From the NCBI GenBank assembly GCA_035772785.1, contig JAOCPU010000015.1:248001-312000 (forward strand): 64,000 bases of DNA, written 5' to 3'. A program made the translations under genes and the position numbers. A model generated the notes under the pieces. It saw only the letters and a list, made by a program, of their open reading frames with translations, was not told the DNA's origin and ran no database searches. The number at the start of each line of letters is the position of its first letter. Positions within the stretch are counted from its first letter, which is position 1. Positions 33,495-45,560 of this stretch are shown here, piece by piece. This DNA is from Phlebiopsis flavidoalba. Taxonomy: Eukaryota > Basidiomycota > Agaricomycetes > Polyporales > Phanerochaetaceae.

Positions 33495-33743
33495 ATGGTA
33501 ACATACCGCGATTTGTTTGCGTCCACAGACCCGGAAACTAACCCTCAAAGCAGTGTGCCGTTGCGGCAGGGGTACTTCCCGAACCACCTCGGCGAGAAGT
33601 AAGTACACCTAGCTGGCCGCGGGGGTGGCGATCATTGACCAGGGTAGTCTTTAGAAACGTCTTCGTCATCTCACAGCTTGCGAAGCCTTCTCCCTCACAA
33701 GCGCCGTAAGCTGTGGCCTTCGACGGTGCGGAAGTCTTACTGA
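33495..33743 (+). CDS. Possible small two-exon gene (57 aa)
   Basis: Not recognised. An ATG at 33495 opens MVTYRDLFASTDPETNPQSS; the frame stays open to a consensus donor GTAAGT at 33599 and resumes after an acceptor TCACAG at 33676 to end WPSTVRKSY with TGA at 33741-33743. The 78-nt intron and uninterrupted frame are unusually clean for this window. The C terminus is basic (HKRRKLW). It could be a genuine microprotein, an exon pair of a larger gene, or chance. Confidence 0.35.
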
Positions 33744-34899
33744 GACCTTGCGGGAGATTGCCACTGCTTTAACGACGTCTGCGCGGATTATTCACACGTT
33801 TCATGGCTGATGCGCATTTGTGCTCTTCTCCGGGAGGGTTTTTTCGCCCATGACGCTGCGGCCCCGCGCCCACGGCATCGAAGCCGTTAGCTGTGTTGAA
33901 GTCAATGTGACTGAGGATAAGTTTATGCTCAGCCGCACGGCCCGCTGGAGGGCGCGGTATCCGCCTTTCAATGTGCCTAGACGGAGGTCTTAGGTTCTGG
34001 AAGCGGGTCGGCCACGCTGCTTTTTGACCGCGGACCGACGCGCGATCCCATACATAGCAGAAAGTAGTATCGACCCGCTAAGCGGGATCATTGAGCTAAG
34101 TCTGTGAGGCAGTAGGTTATTCTTCTTTCTTGAGTTTTAATATGACTGAATTACCCCGCAGTTATTATCGCTCTTGTGTTCACCCAGAGTTAGCACTCGT
34201 TCATCATGGACAAGCTTCATTACCGCCGATCATACACAGTTTGGACAGTTTGGCTGGATGCAGTCAATGATCCGGTCCGACAAAGCTACAGGATAAACTT
34301 GGAGTATACAGGCCCACTCTGAAGTTTGGGTCAGACCTCGCCAGTGACAAGGCGGTCGCCCAGACCGGTTGAGGTATGGCAGTCGAATCAACGCACGTAG
34401 AGTCACAAAGGTCCAATCATCCTTCTCTGCGTGGTCACGATATCTCTTGCGTGCGATGTATTGCGCTTGCACGCCCTTTCATGGCGAAATAATGGCGCAA
34501 AGAGACCGACATGTTGAAACGAGGACGAGGCTTGAGCTGAATGCACCGACAGGCGCTCCGGTCGCCACTCGCGGTCATTAGCGCGGTCATGAGGCCATAT
34601 TTGGAAACTGAGCAAGAAGGATTGATGACGTGTCCTAATTCTAAGAATGACACAAGCCTCACTCTCAATAACGCGCCTTTCGAAGCACAACATCTATTCG
34701 ATACATGGTACACGGTACGTGTTACACAATTCTAACAACTCTAGCGCTAGAAAATTTTAGGAATTGAAATATAAAGTTACAGTCATTGAACGCGCAGGCT
34801 GCCTTCCTGAAATGTCTACTCCAAGCCCAAAATAATACAAGGAAGGCGCTGCGCCACAGTTTCTGTCTAGATCCCTATTGATCGGATAGTCAGAAATGC
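33744..34899. other. No confident gene
   Basis: GC-rich sequence at 33780-34080 contains a perfect CCCGC-TAA-GCGGG hairpin (34075-34087) and no sustained frame. At 34230-34713 overlapping minus-strand ORFs (e.g. KRYRDHAEKDDWTFVTLRAL) have some protein-like character but I recognise no family. Confidence 0.35.
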
Positions 34900-35612
34900 C
34901 AAGTATCAGATTTGTGGGATGCTTACCGTTGCGTCTTCTCGCCCCTGTCTGGCCTTCGCAGTGAGCTGATCGTACGCGGCGTAAGCGAAGGCACCAGCGG
35001 CCGCTGCGCCCACCAGGGTCGTAGCGTAAGATGCCTGTGCAAGAATGAGAACGTGCACACTCAAACCGCAGGGTGATTCTTACAGCGTCGCCGGATGTAA
35101 TCCTCGACACGTAGGTAGGGCCGCAGTCGCGAGGGACCATCGAACACCTCATGGTTCTGGCAGTGTTGAATGCGACGTTCGATTCCGATGATGCCTGAGA
35201 GTGCATGCGTCGGACGTGAGCACCGTGGCCAAGGCTTGATGGCCTAGGCGGGGCCATCGTACATCACAGGCGCGGGTAGAGGTTGGACCGCAGGGCGGAC
35301 AGGAGCACTGGGCGGTCGGACAGGCCTGTGCGACGGGCGGTTCCACTCGGGCACAGCGGTGCCGATTGCCTCAGCATTTTGCTCATGACTCTCCGAGACG
35401 GCTCGGGGCGTTACGAAGATGTCGTCGACTGTATCGGTCCTACGTGGAGGTCGATGGGCGACGATCCTCAGTGAGCTGGGAGAGTCTAAGGGGCCGCGGC
35501 GCCTCCATAGTCCGACGGCTGGTGGTGGTGAGGGAGCCCCTCCGGCCAACGGCGTGGTGCTCGCGGCGGTCTGGCAGGACCTGGCGAGCAGCGGGAGGAA
35601 TGCGGCGGACAT
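34900..35612 (-). CDS. Hypothetical protein with one C-terminal hydrophobic helix
   Basis: Not recognised. The start gives MSAAFLPLLARSCQTAAS, Ser/Ala/Pro-rich with Arg, compatible with a mitochondrial leader (inference), then TDTVDDIFVTPRAVSESHEQ, AEAIGTAVPEWNRP and a Pro-rich segment. After a frame change and an intron (about 35040-35090, GTAAGAAT...CACAG) the protein reads ASYATTLVGAAAAGAFAYAA YDQL (split here for length), a single hydrophobic Gly/Ala helix followed by KARQGRED. The plus-strand ORFs over this interval look like shadows. Confidence 0.42.
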
Positions 35613-38142
35613 GTCTTGCTGAGTGGCGAGCTGCAGGTCGAGGGGCTTGCGAGCACAAGAGACGATGCCAACGATGTTTGATCGTATTTATGTTTCTTGT
35701 AGTGGGTACACCGCGCTCGTCTCATGTTGATGTGCCCCCGGGGGCCGGTTTCTTGGAAAAAAAGTGCACAGTTTGTGTCTCTGTATTCACTTACCGTATT
35801 TGGTCAGGAACCCGCTCGGAGTTGGTGCGGGCTTACGCAGTTCTTGCAGGCCTCTTCCACGATGCGAGGTGCGATCAATGAAAAACAGCCGCCTCCTCGA
35901 GAGTAATTGCTTCATATGTCACTGTTCCACTCGTTCCAGCCGTGAGGTAGCAGGAGGTCTGTGCGTCCACGGCCGACGCAGAGATAGAACTACATTCAGA
36001 ATTCTATAAGATTTTAACCACAGAACCTTCAAGTTACTTACCTCAGTCCCGCATAATCGCCACGAAAAATGGCGATGACTGACAGGGTGCATTGTTTGCG
36101 CGGCGTTGTTGTATCCACAATATGGCGCATCCAAAGCTTAACAGTAGAGCTCAGCTGTTGAGCGAGAGCGCCATGAGTCCCGCCAAATGAAAACTCACGC
36201 GACTTCGCTTCTGAGGCGGGAGATGCTAGGAACCGTTGCATGTCGGTTCCCATAACGCAGCTGCGGCTATTGCCAAGCAGGTTGGCTGTGAGATTATTTC
36301 CGTGCTATTCGTGGAGATTCAACTCACAACAGGCGAAGAGACAAAATTCTCGCGGCCTTCGGTGGAGGATGGAAGGCGAGATAAGCGTACACAGGATCGC
36401 TCGACAAGAGTCGGCGGCCTCTTGTCCAGATCTCTGTAATCTCCACTTCGGACAGATGACGTGCGAATTGCCCTGATTATGATTAACCGATACACACACA
36501 CCTACCTTGACAATGAGTATCACCCACCTGTGTGCCGACTTATCAATGAGGAAGCCCACGTTGCTCACCGATGCCACCGCACACCCAATGTGGAGGTCTG
36601 GAGTTCGATCAAAAAATTGGCACCCGAAGGAAGCATAACGCGGTGGAAGACAATCGCCAGGTCCGCGCTCATACTCCACGCCAGTAGTGCCCGCCGCACG
36701 CGATCTGTCCGGTTCCTTGACATGATGTGACAGCTAACGATAGATGAGCACAAAATTAGGATCTACGAGTAGATATTCGGGTGCGTCGCAATCGATATAG
36801 GTCATTTCGTGTTTTTTCGATCCTTAACGCGGAAACAGGCGAAGGGCCTAGGACTAAAACCGTAAGCCGCATTACACTAGCGAATAATAAGGACGCAATA
36901 CCATTGGCGTAAAACGGGTCAATAATGAGCACTTTCGTAAACCCAGTTCAGAGGTCATCGCATGTATCTTCCTTTACCGTTCTGACTAACGTGGTTAGCG
37001 GGTTAGTTCATTACTTATCATTCTCGAACAAAGAGCTTTGATTAAGATGACGAAGGGAGATTGCATAACAGAAATAACCAGTTGAGCATCGTCACAGAGA
37101 AGAACAGCAAGAAAATTTGTCTCACGTCGCCCCAATTGAGGCGGCCATATTCGCGACCATGATGGAACGCTGGAAAGAGCCTCCGAAACGTTTAGCGCCT
37201 GGCTTTTGTGCGCACCTATGGCTTTTACGTAATGAATCTGTTTCCCCAAACAGTCACTTGCGTCACGCCGTTCGTTTTTTGATCCTGGCGACACTGTCTG
37301 CCACTGCTACGTCGATGACCATACGGCGAGTGATTTCCCTTTTTGTCATATAATACTCACTCAAGGATACCACTAGTCATATATATGTCGAGCGTATCAT
37401 ATGTGCTGCACATTGCATGTTCAAGAAGCTTCAAAAAGCTGCATCGGGCAGTTGCCTGCGCGACAACTCATGGGACAGGACCTGACGTCTTCAGGGTGTC
37501 ATCTATACGTTATTTTACCGGGCTCCTCTGGAAGTGCTCAGACCGCAAGACCCTATGCAAGTTGCATGTCTGCCGATTGAAACAGGGGCGCCCAATGGTG
37601 TGTCGTTCGGCGACATTTATGCTTGCTGCCATGGTTACTGGTGCGTTGATGGTCATTTTTCTTGGTCGCCTATTCAATTTTTTTTGTCTACTACCTCCCT
37701 AGCTTTCCCCGCCTCAAGATATCTGCTTAAGGTGGCTGACTATGTTTGTTATCGTCCCTCCAGACCACCTCCGGCGTTCCTTGTGGGCGCTCACATCGGA
37801 CCGATGTCTCCCATCACCAGCCTTTGGCTCTTGCGGAAGCTGATGGTAATGCATACAGGTCCATTCTATACATTATGCCAACGTGGGCTCCAATTGCTCC
37901 TCCATGCGCTGAGCAAGGGATGGGGTACCGTGGCACTCGCTATAGTCAGGACTTTCCCCGTTTTCCGGCCCAGCCCTCGCATAGGCCTCGCTGCATCCAT
38001 CGTGTAGCGCACCCCGGAGTCGAGGCGCATTGCCAAAGCGTTGCAGAGCTGAGGTCCCCTCCCATAATTGCGGCTTTAGCACCTTTCGGATCCCTTTGCA
38101 CTCTTGATCTCCATCCACCTCTCCTTTCGACGGTCAGCGACC
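35613..38142. other. Unresolved region
   Basis: No family recognised. Minus-strand fragments around 36060-36740 (SADLAIVFHRV, DLHIGCAVASVSNVGFL, KQCTLSVIAIF) joined by plausible splice sites could be remnants of a multi-pass membrane protein, but membrane segments are too broken to count. On the plus strand 37600-38030 shows TGALMVIFLGRLFNFFCLLP and LALAEADGNAYRSILYIMPT, also without a known family. Confidence 0.3.
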
Positions 38143-39788
38143 ATGTCGTCCATCCTCGGAACTGCAGCGCCTACCCAGCGCGCTATCACCCAACCTCGGA
38201 GGCAAACTACGCCAGGTTGCTGTTGCCTCATATGGTTTTGGTCCTCAGAAGTTCACGATTCGACTGGCTGAGTTTGCAGGCAACCCTTTTCTCTTCCGTG
38301 TCTACACCCCTCACAGTCATCCGCGCACCGAGGTATGGAAAGTGCTAGTGGATCCATACTTTGTCGGAGCCAAGTATGACAACGCTTTCTCGTCCGCCGC
38401 TTTTCGATCTACGTGTGGGCGGAGCCCTCGACCTCTCAAGATTGCATGGTATACTAGCTGCACGTACGCGGATGTTGTCTCCAAACACCTGGATTGTGGA
38501 ACTCACCTCGCTCCGCTTCTCCGTATATCTCTACACATCTTTCAGTCCTTGTGCAACTGGGCGATTTGGGACAGGCGATAAGGGCGCTATCACCTACACG
38601 AATCATGGAAGCATGACGTGGGAAATTGCTGTTATCGAGTGCCAGAAGCAGTAGTGCGGATCGTGCGACAACAGCAGTCGAACGCACTGCATGAAGCCAG
38701 TCCCAAAGAGTGAGTGACCACCAACGTTAGAGCTATCCGTCACTGGACTCAGTCCTTCAGGCGGCACAAAGACCACTGGAAGTGGTATCGCTTTGCCCTC
38801 GAGTCGCAGAGATGTTTCTCTTTTGTGGGGTATGGGGACACATTCCCGGGTCTGCGGTTATGACCTCCATTCCCCTTCTTCATATATTGGGAAAGCTTCC
38901 TTCCTATTTTCTCTACCTACGATATCCTCCGCACGGCGAAGGATTCGCCTCTATTTAGAGCTCGGTTGGGACTATTTGGCGTGTACGCTCGAAAAAAGCC
39001 AGCTATCGACAGTTCTGTCAGGCGATCACGGATCGTTTTATGCAAATGCCCGTAGACCGACGGTTACGCGACACCACCGCAGGCTCTGTTCGGCTCGCCT
39101 TGGCCTTCCTAAGGCCTTACTTCCACGAACACATCTCCGACAACTTCACGACTGCTTACGCAGGGAGTAACATGTTCGACCTATCTTACGCCTTACGTCA
39201 TCGCGCAATGGCCAGGGGCAAGTGGTGGTCGCGCGAGCACCCAGAGATACGTCGAGCTTGTGCGACCTGTATCGTGCATATGATAGGGGAAGAAATGCGG
39301 GAGGCGAAACGGGTGCAAGCACTTGGCTGACGCTGATCAGGCTGACAAAAATGCAGGACATTGTCGGCAACCTCGAGCAGCTTGCGGCAGCAGGTCGATG
39401 GGCGTATGAGGCTCGCTCGCGTCCGCGAAAATTCCTGGAGAACATTCCACTTTCGCCGGTCCCCTCTCCATCTCCTACCCCTTCCACCATCACCTGCTAT
39501 GAGCGACTACAAGCGGCATCTGCGCTTCGGCTCGATCGATATCATCACCGATGATATGGTCGACATGGACGACGTGGTCGAGTCAAAGGCGTTGCAACAG
39601 AGCCTTTAGAGGACGTACCTTTGAAGCCCGCTGAGGTCCCTATGGAGGCCCCAGCGAAACCACACAAGCCAGCCTCTCGACTGCGCTCTTCAGGTACATT
39701 CGACGCTTTTGCGCGTACAACCTCATGTTTCCTCACCGGGCTGCTGGTCGGTTCGTTCGTCGCACTCTGGCGTGCTGGCGCCGGATAG
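38143..39788 (+). CDS. Uncharacterised fungal protein with C-terminal membrane anchor
   Basis: Function unknown. The start ATG (38143) gives MSSILGTAAPTQRAITQPRR, then AVASYGFGPQKFTIRLAEFA, PHSHPRTEVWKVLVDPYFVG, FDLRVGGALDLSRL and GDKGAITYTNHGSMTWEIAV, a compact possibly beta-rich domain. A helical part follows from about 38750: RRHKDHWKWYRFA, PLFRARLGLFGVYARKKPAI, DTTAGSVRLALAFLRPYFHE, REHPEIRRACATCIVHMIGE, MQDIVGNLEQLAAAGRWAYE. A Pro/Ser linker and KPAEVPMEAPAKPHKPASRL lead to a terminal hydrophobic segment TSCFLTGLLVGSFVALWRAG before TAG at 39786-39788. This suggests a tail-anchored, mostly cytosolic protein. At least three introns are likely. Confidence 0.6.
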
Positions 39789-40417
39789 GCGCGCCATTGC
39801 GCGCCATCTTACATGAATGTATTTTGTCCGCTTTTCTCTTTCTCGTGTGCATTTCTTTCCCATTGCCTTAGGTCGTCGTCATCCAACTTGTATTTCTAAC
39901 TCATCGTGTATTGCTGTTGTAAAAAAGGTTATCTATGTAGTATCTATGTTGGGCTGCTGTTGTATTGAATTCGGGTAAAATGTATGCGTTTCCTATTCCT
40001 TAGTCGCTCTGCTGCGTCTCCTGGCGGTTACGGCCGCCAACGCTCTCGTCGTCGGGACCAGAGGGCGCCGACTGGCGGTACCGTAATATCACTATAACGC
40101 GGTTGCGTCCTTTTTTCTTCTTGTGCCCAGGGTTGAATGGCTCGCTTTTGCGTCGGGCACATCTTGATTCCGACTCGACACGCTTGAGACCTGGAGCGGG
40201 AGAGGCGGGTCTATCGACGTGAGTGTCTTCGTTTTTTCAGTCCCCCTGACTTGAGCTGCGTGTCGCTTCGGCGAGACGCGATAGCATGGCACAAAATGCA
40301 AACGCCGTCATCAAGGGATCTTCCTCTGATTCGCGGGAAACATTTGGTAGGGAACTCTCTTGTGAGCACGCTCGGCATAGCATCTTGACGGCGTTGGCGG
40401 GAGACGTGTAAACGATG
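39789..40417. other. Convergent 3' intergenic region
   Basis: Lies between two converging genes. T-rich stretches at 39830-39960 suit 3' UTR sequence. No gene seen. Confidence 0.4.
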
Positions 40418-41313
40418 TTAAGGTGGAAGGATGGGGAGCTCCTCGCCGGGGATCTTGGGCGACTCCTTGTAGAAGGTCATGTAGCGTGCACTCTGCCGAA
40501 GGAGGAGCGGTACTGTTCGTTGTGTAACGATGAATTTCCTCTCGACGAGGCGCTGATACAAGCGTAGGATGAGGTAGACTTCGTTGACAGCGGACTGAAT
40601 AGTGTGGTTTGACAAAGGGCGCGCCATCAGGATACGCGCCGTGAGATCATCTGCAAATAGAATTAGTATATGTGAGCGGAAGGACTGGAGGGTCGGGAAC
40701 GAACCAGGCTTCAAGAGGTCTGGTGCATCAGTGAACCCGTGCTCGGCCGCAGCAGCGTTCAAGGTGTTGAGAAATTGAAGCTTCTCGTACGCGGATTGGT
40801 ATCGCTTGATGTCGCGCTCATTGCAGAAAGACGATAGGCGAGCGAGTCGCTGTGCCTTTGACTCTCCTTGCATCCTCCGGGTGTGAATATCCGCAAGCTG
40901 CAGATCGAGGACTTTGACCAAGCTTGAGGCCGTAGCGGTGAAAAAGTGTGGCCCAAATCACGCGAGAGTCCGAACATGACCTTGGTCTGTTCAATGTTGT
41001 GCAGAAGTTCCATGACCGGCCCAAGCTATTGGGATCCATAGTGTTAGAGCTGTAGTGTCTATGTGAGAAAAAACATGGGGTTTTCTGTTGTCGTTGGGAA
41101 TGCCGGAAAGAACGATGAGGGACAAGCGACAGTCGACAGAGCCCCAGGTCAACTCCGACGCAGCTACACGCAATATATCTGTACCATTGCAGATCGGTAA
41201 TGGCTCTAGCAACGGCATCCTCGTCGTTGCACAAAGTACGACAGGTAATGTGCTACCTGCGTCAATGAGGGTATCTGTGGCGTTTGCTGCCTGATTCCTG
41301 CTCGGCGCAGTCA
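40418..41313 (-). CDS. Uncharacterised helical protein
   Basis: Not recognised. A first exon MTAPSRNQAANATDTLIDA starts at 41313. After an unclear intron region the protein continues MDPNSLGPVMELLHNIEQTK, VMFGLSRDLGHTFSPLRPQ, VLDLQLADIHTRRMQGESKA, NERDIKRYQSAYEKLQFLNT and AAAEHGFTDAPDLLKP. An intron (about 40650-40710, ending TTTGCAG) then joins LTARILMARPLSNHTIQ and VNEVYLILRLYQRLVERKFI, ending near PGEELPILPP with the stop at 40418. The sequence is strongly alpha-helical with no signal peptide or membrane segment. The frame is open for 500 bases, long for this window, so it is very likely a real gene. Confidence 0.58.
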
Positions 41314-41552
41314 TGGCTAGGATTTACGAGTTTGAGTCAGTGATGACGGCCATTGAGCAGAGAAGAGTCCGACATACGAAGTTTGATAGTAGGGGAAGGA
41401 CGGCAGCATGGTGGGGGAAGTCGTAGAGTGTGGAGGCCGTTGGGTCTCAGCTTTATGCTCACTCTTATGCTCACTGCGCCACTCAGGACCAAACGCATTG
41501 TCCCACCAGATGTTTGGGACCACAATGTGTATTGTCTCGCGCAACAAGGGGC

Positions 41553-43516
41553 TCATACAGGGAGCACAAATTCGACCAAACGCCGTGTCTCCAGAGTCCC
41601 AAAAAGGTGACGTACTTCAAGCCGGCTTGTTCGCTATAATATTGATAAGCACATCGTTCGCGCCCCATGTATTCGTGACGCTGGTGACGCTGCTCACCCC
41701 AATGTCGAGTTTGTCGAGGAACTCTTGTAGTGTACGTTCTTTCGCGTTGAAAAATCCGAGCATATTTATGTCCTGATTGTATCGTCTGATTTTACCCTCC
41801 CCGAAAGTTGGGCAGAAGTGGTTCAGGCGCAAGGTCGGGCCCAGTGGCCACACCGAACTCGTGGTTGGCTGAAGGACATATTCATCTCACAAAGGCTCAG
41901 TATACTACAAAGAATGGATGCGAATGTCTCACTTATGAGAATTCGGCTCGTAGGCTTCATGGAAGATTTGACGTTTTTCAAGAGTGTGACGCACTCAGCA
42001 TCGGGCCAATCATCAGGCCTACCGTACGTCGTAAGTCGTATCGCAACATGAAGAGACCAATAAGACTCACAAGATATGACGGATATAATAGATGTCGCGC
42101 ATATCCTTCACCGGGGACTCCTTGAAGAAGTCAATGGGCACAAACTCAGCTCTACCCGGGTCCACCACCTTCTGGTACGATCGATTCCACAGCTATATCA
42201 GACGAGCCATCAGCAGGTATGCAAATTGCGACATGTCATTGCCCATACGTCTTGCCATTTGGGCCGAAGACTCTCTAAGTCTTGCACCACAACTTTGAGA
42301 TGAGGATGAACTGTCACGAGATCGAGTGAGACGTGACCATTGCCCCCGCCCCACATCGCAAACGATAGTATCGAGTGGAAGACCTTGGCCAAGGGAATAC
42401 TGGATAGAAGGCTGTTCAAGACCTCCAAAGGCCGCTACAGTAAGGATATGGACTGACTCCTTGGGTAGCATGCCCTGTCTGTGAAGTCACTCCATCCAAT
42501 CATAGCATTGCTGAAACGCTACACAACTCATGAGCTGATAACACTTGAAAGATTCTGGGTAGCTCGCAAACCTTCTCGTACTCTGGCTATCGGTATCGCG
42601 GTAGTGTTGCCTTCATGAGCGGGTATCAAAATTAGGACCGCGTACGTAGTCAATGTAGTATTTGAAAAGAGTGGTGTCGTAAACTTTGGCAAATGGGCTC
42701 TTCTCGGGAGCATAGGAGGGTCCAAGCTCTGGATCTTGCAAAACGTCGTAAAATATGCGCATTGGCTTTCATAGACTCATCCGTCCTACTCAACAGTAGG
42801 TAAATGCATTCTGCGTGGCGCGGAGCACTTACGCAACCCCAAACAGCAGCAGACACTGGATCATGCGAAACGAGTTTCATGCTAAGCCGGTTGTTTGCAT
42901 AAACGTCAGGGCGGACTGCGCGAAGTGGGTCAGCATAATCCGTGTCCTACAAAGGGAGCGCACAGACCTTCGCGATACACGTGTCTTGTCGCAAGTCGGT
43001 GGCGCAGAATTCGGCCTAGCTTCCCAGTATCAATACCCGAGAGCTTTCCGAGTTCCGTGGTATGAAGGCCTTCAGGTTTATCCAATAAATGATCAGAAAT
43101 CTTCGCACAAGTAGCAACTCGCAGGCAAGCGGAGCCATCGAACTGTGGAATGTTATTTTGCTTGCTTCGACGAGGACCGGAACGACACCTACCGCGTGCG
43201 CTTTCTGTATCGAAGGGTCAAGCTGAGTCATAGATAGTAAAACAGTTTGCCCACTCACGTTTATAATTGCATGGCCAGGAGGCGCGATGGTGGCACAGAG
43301 CTGAGCGCAAGCTCCCTCGACCACCTGGATGGCTCGAGTGAGTTCCAAGGGTGCGAACTCTGGGCTGTCAAAAGGACCGGTTTCTACCGATTCCAAGGTT
43401 GGAACGGTATGTCCTCTCGCATTGTAGATTGAGATGACATTCTGTACGGATGAGTTTATTAATCCCAATAGAGCGTTGAGATTAGCAACGTCAACCGAGG
43501 CCAGAGTGTCCGACAT
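41553..43516 (-). CDS. SAM-dependent O-methyltransferase 2 (Methyltransf_2 type)
   Basis: Paralogue of the enzyme at 10546-12519 and in opposite orientation. Start ATG (43514-43516) gives MSDTLASVDVANLNALLGLI, then NARGHTVPTLESVETGPFDS, AIQVVEGACAQLCATIAPPG, RPDVYANNRLSMKLVSHDP, and MKANAHILRRF-like sequence leading to DVLQDPELGPSYAPEKSPFA (read across frames). SAM motif I is TIVCDVGGGNGHVSLDLVT (about 42335-42370, across a frame change), followed by LKVVVQDLESLRPKWQD. Late motifs are GRAEFVPIDFFKESPV, DIYYIRHILHDW, RRYNQDINMLGFFNAKERTL, and the end KYVTFWDSGDTALVEFVLPV with TGA at 41553-41555 after a one-base correction. Many introns and frame breaks. Substrate unknown. Confidence 0.87.
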
Positions 43517-44053
43517 GGTAAGAGGCGGCGGGAGTTTCACTAGGTCTCGCACTCTTTTATGTTGGGAAACAAAGTTGCTCTGTCTCTTTCATCATACAAA
43601 TGTTGTGGGAGTACATGTCTATCCGGGCACAAAGGATCACCGTCAGTGAGGTTCCCGGTCATGAATTCACACGTACATATAAAATCCGAGGTACCCATCG
43701 CATTCATTCGTGTCTTAATCCATCACCAGCAGTGCACGAGGATGGTCATCGCTGAAAACCTTGATAAGAGTATGGAGCGGTCGAATGGGTGGCCACGAAA
43801 GAGAAGTCGTCGAGTTTGTGCCAGACTCCTAGCAAGTCTGAATCTGTGTCGGGCGCTTGTTTTTCTGCCTTAGAGCACGCCATTACGTCAGCCTTTGCCA
43901 AAAGCCTGATTACTCTATTGGGCTGTAGCACACAAAGGTGAAGACTCTCAACGAATGTGATGTGTATATACCCATACACGGGGGTTGCCACGAGCTCTAC
44001 GGTATTTTCAGATCGAAAGACTCGCAAATGAAGAAGGGCTAATAACCCAGACC
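43517..44053. other. Intergenic between GH105-like stop and OMT2 start
   Basis: Both neighbours are on the minus strand; this stretch holds the hydrolase 3' UTR and OMT2 promoter. Minus-strand ORF 43746-44027 shows no recognised domain. Confidence 0.4.
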
Positions 44054-45560
44054 CTATGCGAATGACGCCACATAATCCCTCCAGGCCGCTTGCAGCAATA
44101 ACACGAACGCTTGACCTTCGGGACTAAAATTAGGCGGAACTAGGGGCGTCCAAGCAGTCTCAGGATCAACGGTGTCATGTAGCCAGCCGTCTGAATCCAC
44201 GTTCTGTGTTTGATGAGACCAAAGAGCCTTGTCGGCGAAGGGGATATAGGTGTAGTCCTTCGTTAGGACGGCAAGACGATATGTCCGTGGCGGCCAGGAG
44301 AGCGGTGGAAGAGGAGTCTGGAAATGTGCTGTTTGTCATCGCGATGACGTTGAATAGAGTACCGTTGGGATGCTAGTATGTAGATGAGCGTCCTGATCAG
44401 ATGGGAATACAACTCGCGAGAGGGTTCGCACCTGATAAGGCCATGCGGAGCTGACAATCTCAGCGATCCAGCCGGTCAAATCAGCCTGCTGGGACTCAAG
44501 TTGTGCAGGGCCTGCTTGGAATGCCGGATAGTTTGAAGGACACGCATCATGCCTGCAGCGGCCCATGCATTGCCTACAATTGCGTTAGTAGTTGAGCTAC
44601 GTGCAGGACTGTCTTTGTACATGCCTGTACCCCAGTGCCTCGCGTCCGGATGAATGATCTGACCCAGGACGATGTGCTTCCACAAGCCGCTGTCATCTCG
44701 CAGATAGTTGCGATACAGCCTGCATTGATCATAGGCTTCTTGGAGGAGAGTAACCTCCTGCGCTCCTCCCTGGAAAATACCATAGTAGGCGATAAACGGC
44801 GGGGCCATGTAGATGAAATCGGACCTATAGACAGCGGTCAGAAAGCTGTACTACCGTGGCCACGAGATTGACCGTGCTACCAACCAAAGTTGCACTTCGT
44901 TGGCTCTGTGCGAGATAGCGCCGTCGGAGGTACGGGGGGCATCGTTGAGCAAATAAGTCAACTGACCCTGCGCAGCCTCGGAGAAGGACTGGTCAGATAC
45001 GTTAGTACGTGTCCAGTTCGCCAGAAGGACCGCCACTCCAAGACCTGTAGATTGATCAGATCAAGAGGGCAGAGAGGGGGCCGGAAGGAAAATGGCGCAC
45101 TCGCAGGATCGCCTACTGCACCGTCTCCGTCGATGAGCGGGAGCGAGTCTGGTGACTTCGTCTGAACAACGCTACATTTTTATTTGATGAGTTTCTCTGT
45201 CTCTGTAGTGTCGCCGATGACAACATACTGAGTCGCGATGTCGATCATAGCCGTGGTGTTGCCCAACGCGGGGTTGAGCTTGTGCGGAGGTGGGAAAGCA
45301 GTGGGATAGAACACAGACAAGAGTGGAGACTCCAGTTCTGTGAGGGTTTGGCAAGCCGTGCCCAGCTCCCAGCTGGATATTCAATCAGCATTAATGATAC
45401 TTGAGCAACTTGAAACCTCGTACCTGTGGGTAGAAATTTGAAGCATGTCAGCTTCGACTTTGAGCACCGTCTGACGGTCGAGACCGGTTTGAACGACGGG
45501 AGAGCATGAAACGAATGTGAGGGCCAGCGACAGCTGGATAAAAATACCGAAAGAGAGCAT
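44054..45560 (-). CDS. Secreted glycoside hydrolase, GH105/GH88-like (six-hairpin fold)
   Basis: Probable unsaturated-glycuronyl/rhamnogalacturonyl hydrolase acting on pectin breakdown products outside the cell. The start MLSFGIFIQLSLALTFVSCS is a clear signal peptide with Cys. Then QTGLDRQTVLKVEADMLQIS, an intron, SWELGTACQTLTELESPLLS, FPPPHKLNPALGNTTAMIDI and YVVIGDTTETEKLIKLMGD. A further stretch holds the typical core: RTSDGAISHRANEVQLWYDY, APPFIAYYGIFQGGAQEVTL, EAYDQCRLYRNYLRDDSGLW, GNAWAAAGMMRVLQTI, FPDSSSTALLAATTYRLAVL and GWLHDTVDPETAWTPLVPPN, ending LQAAWRDYVASFA with TAG at 44054-44056. Length (about 420-440 residues) and the aromatic-rich repeated helices fit the family. Introns interrupt at several places. 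Substrate assignment is family-level only. Confidence 0.8.

Noticed and set aside
35283..35906. Several overlapping plus-strand ORFs
   Set aside because: They appear to be shadows of the minus-strand protein beginning MSAAFLPLLARS; Arg/Gly-rich composition is typical of antisense of Pro/Ser-rich coding.
36060..37294. Possible multi-pass membrane protein on the minus strand
   Set aside because: Only scattered hydrophobic fragments; I could not chain them into a recognisable family, so no gene call was made.
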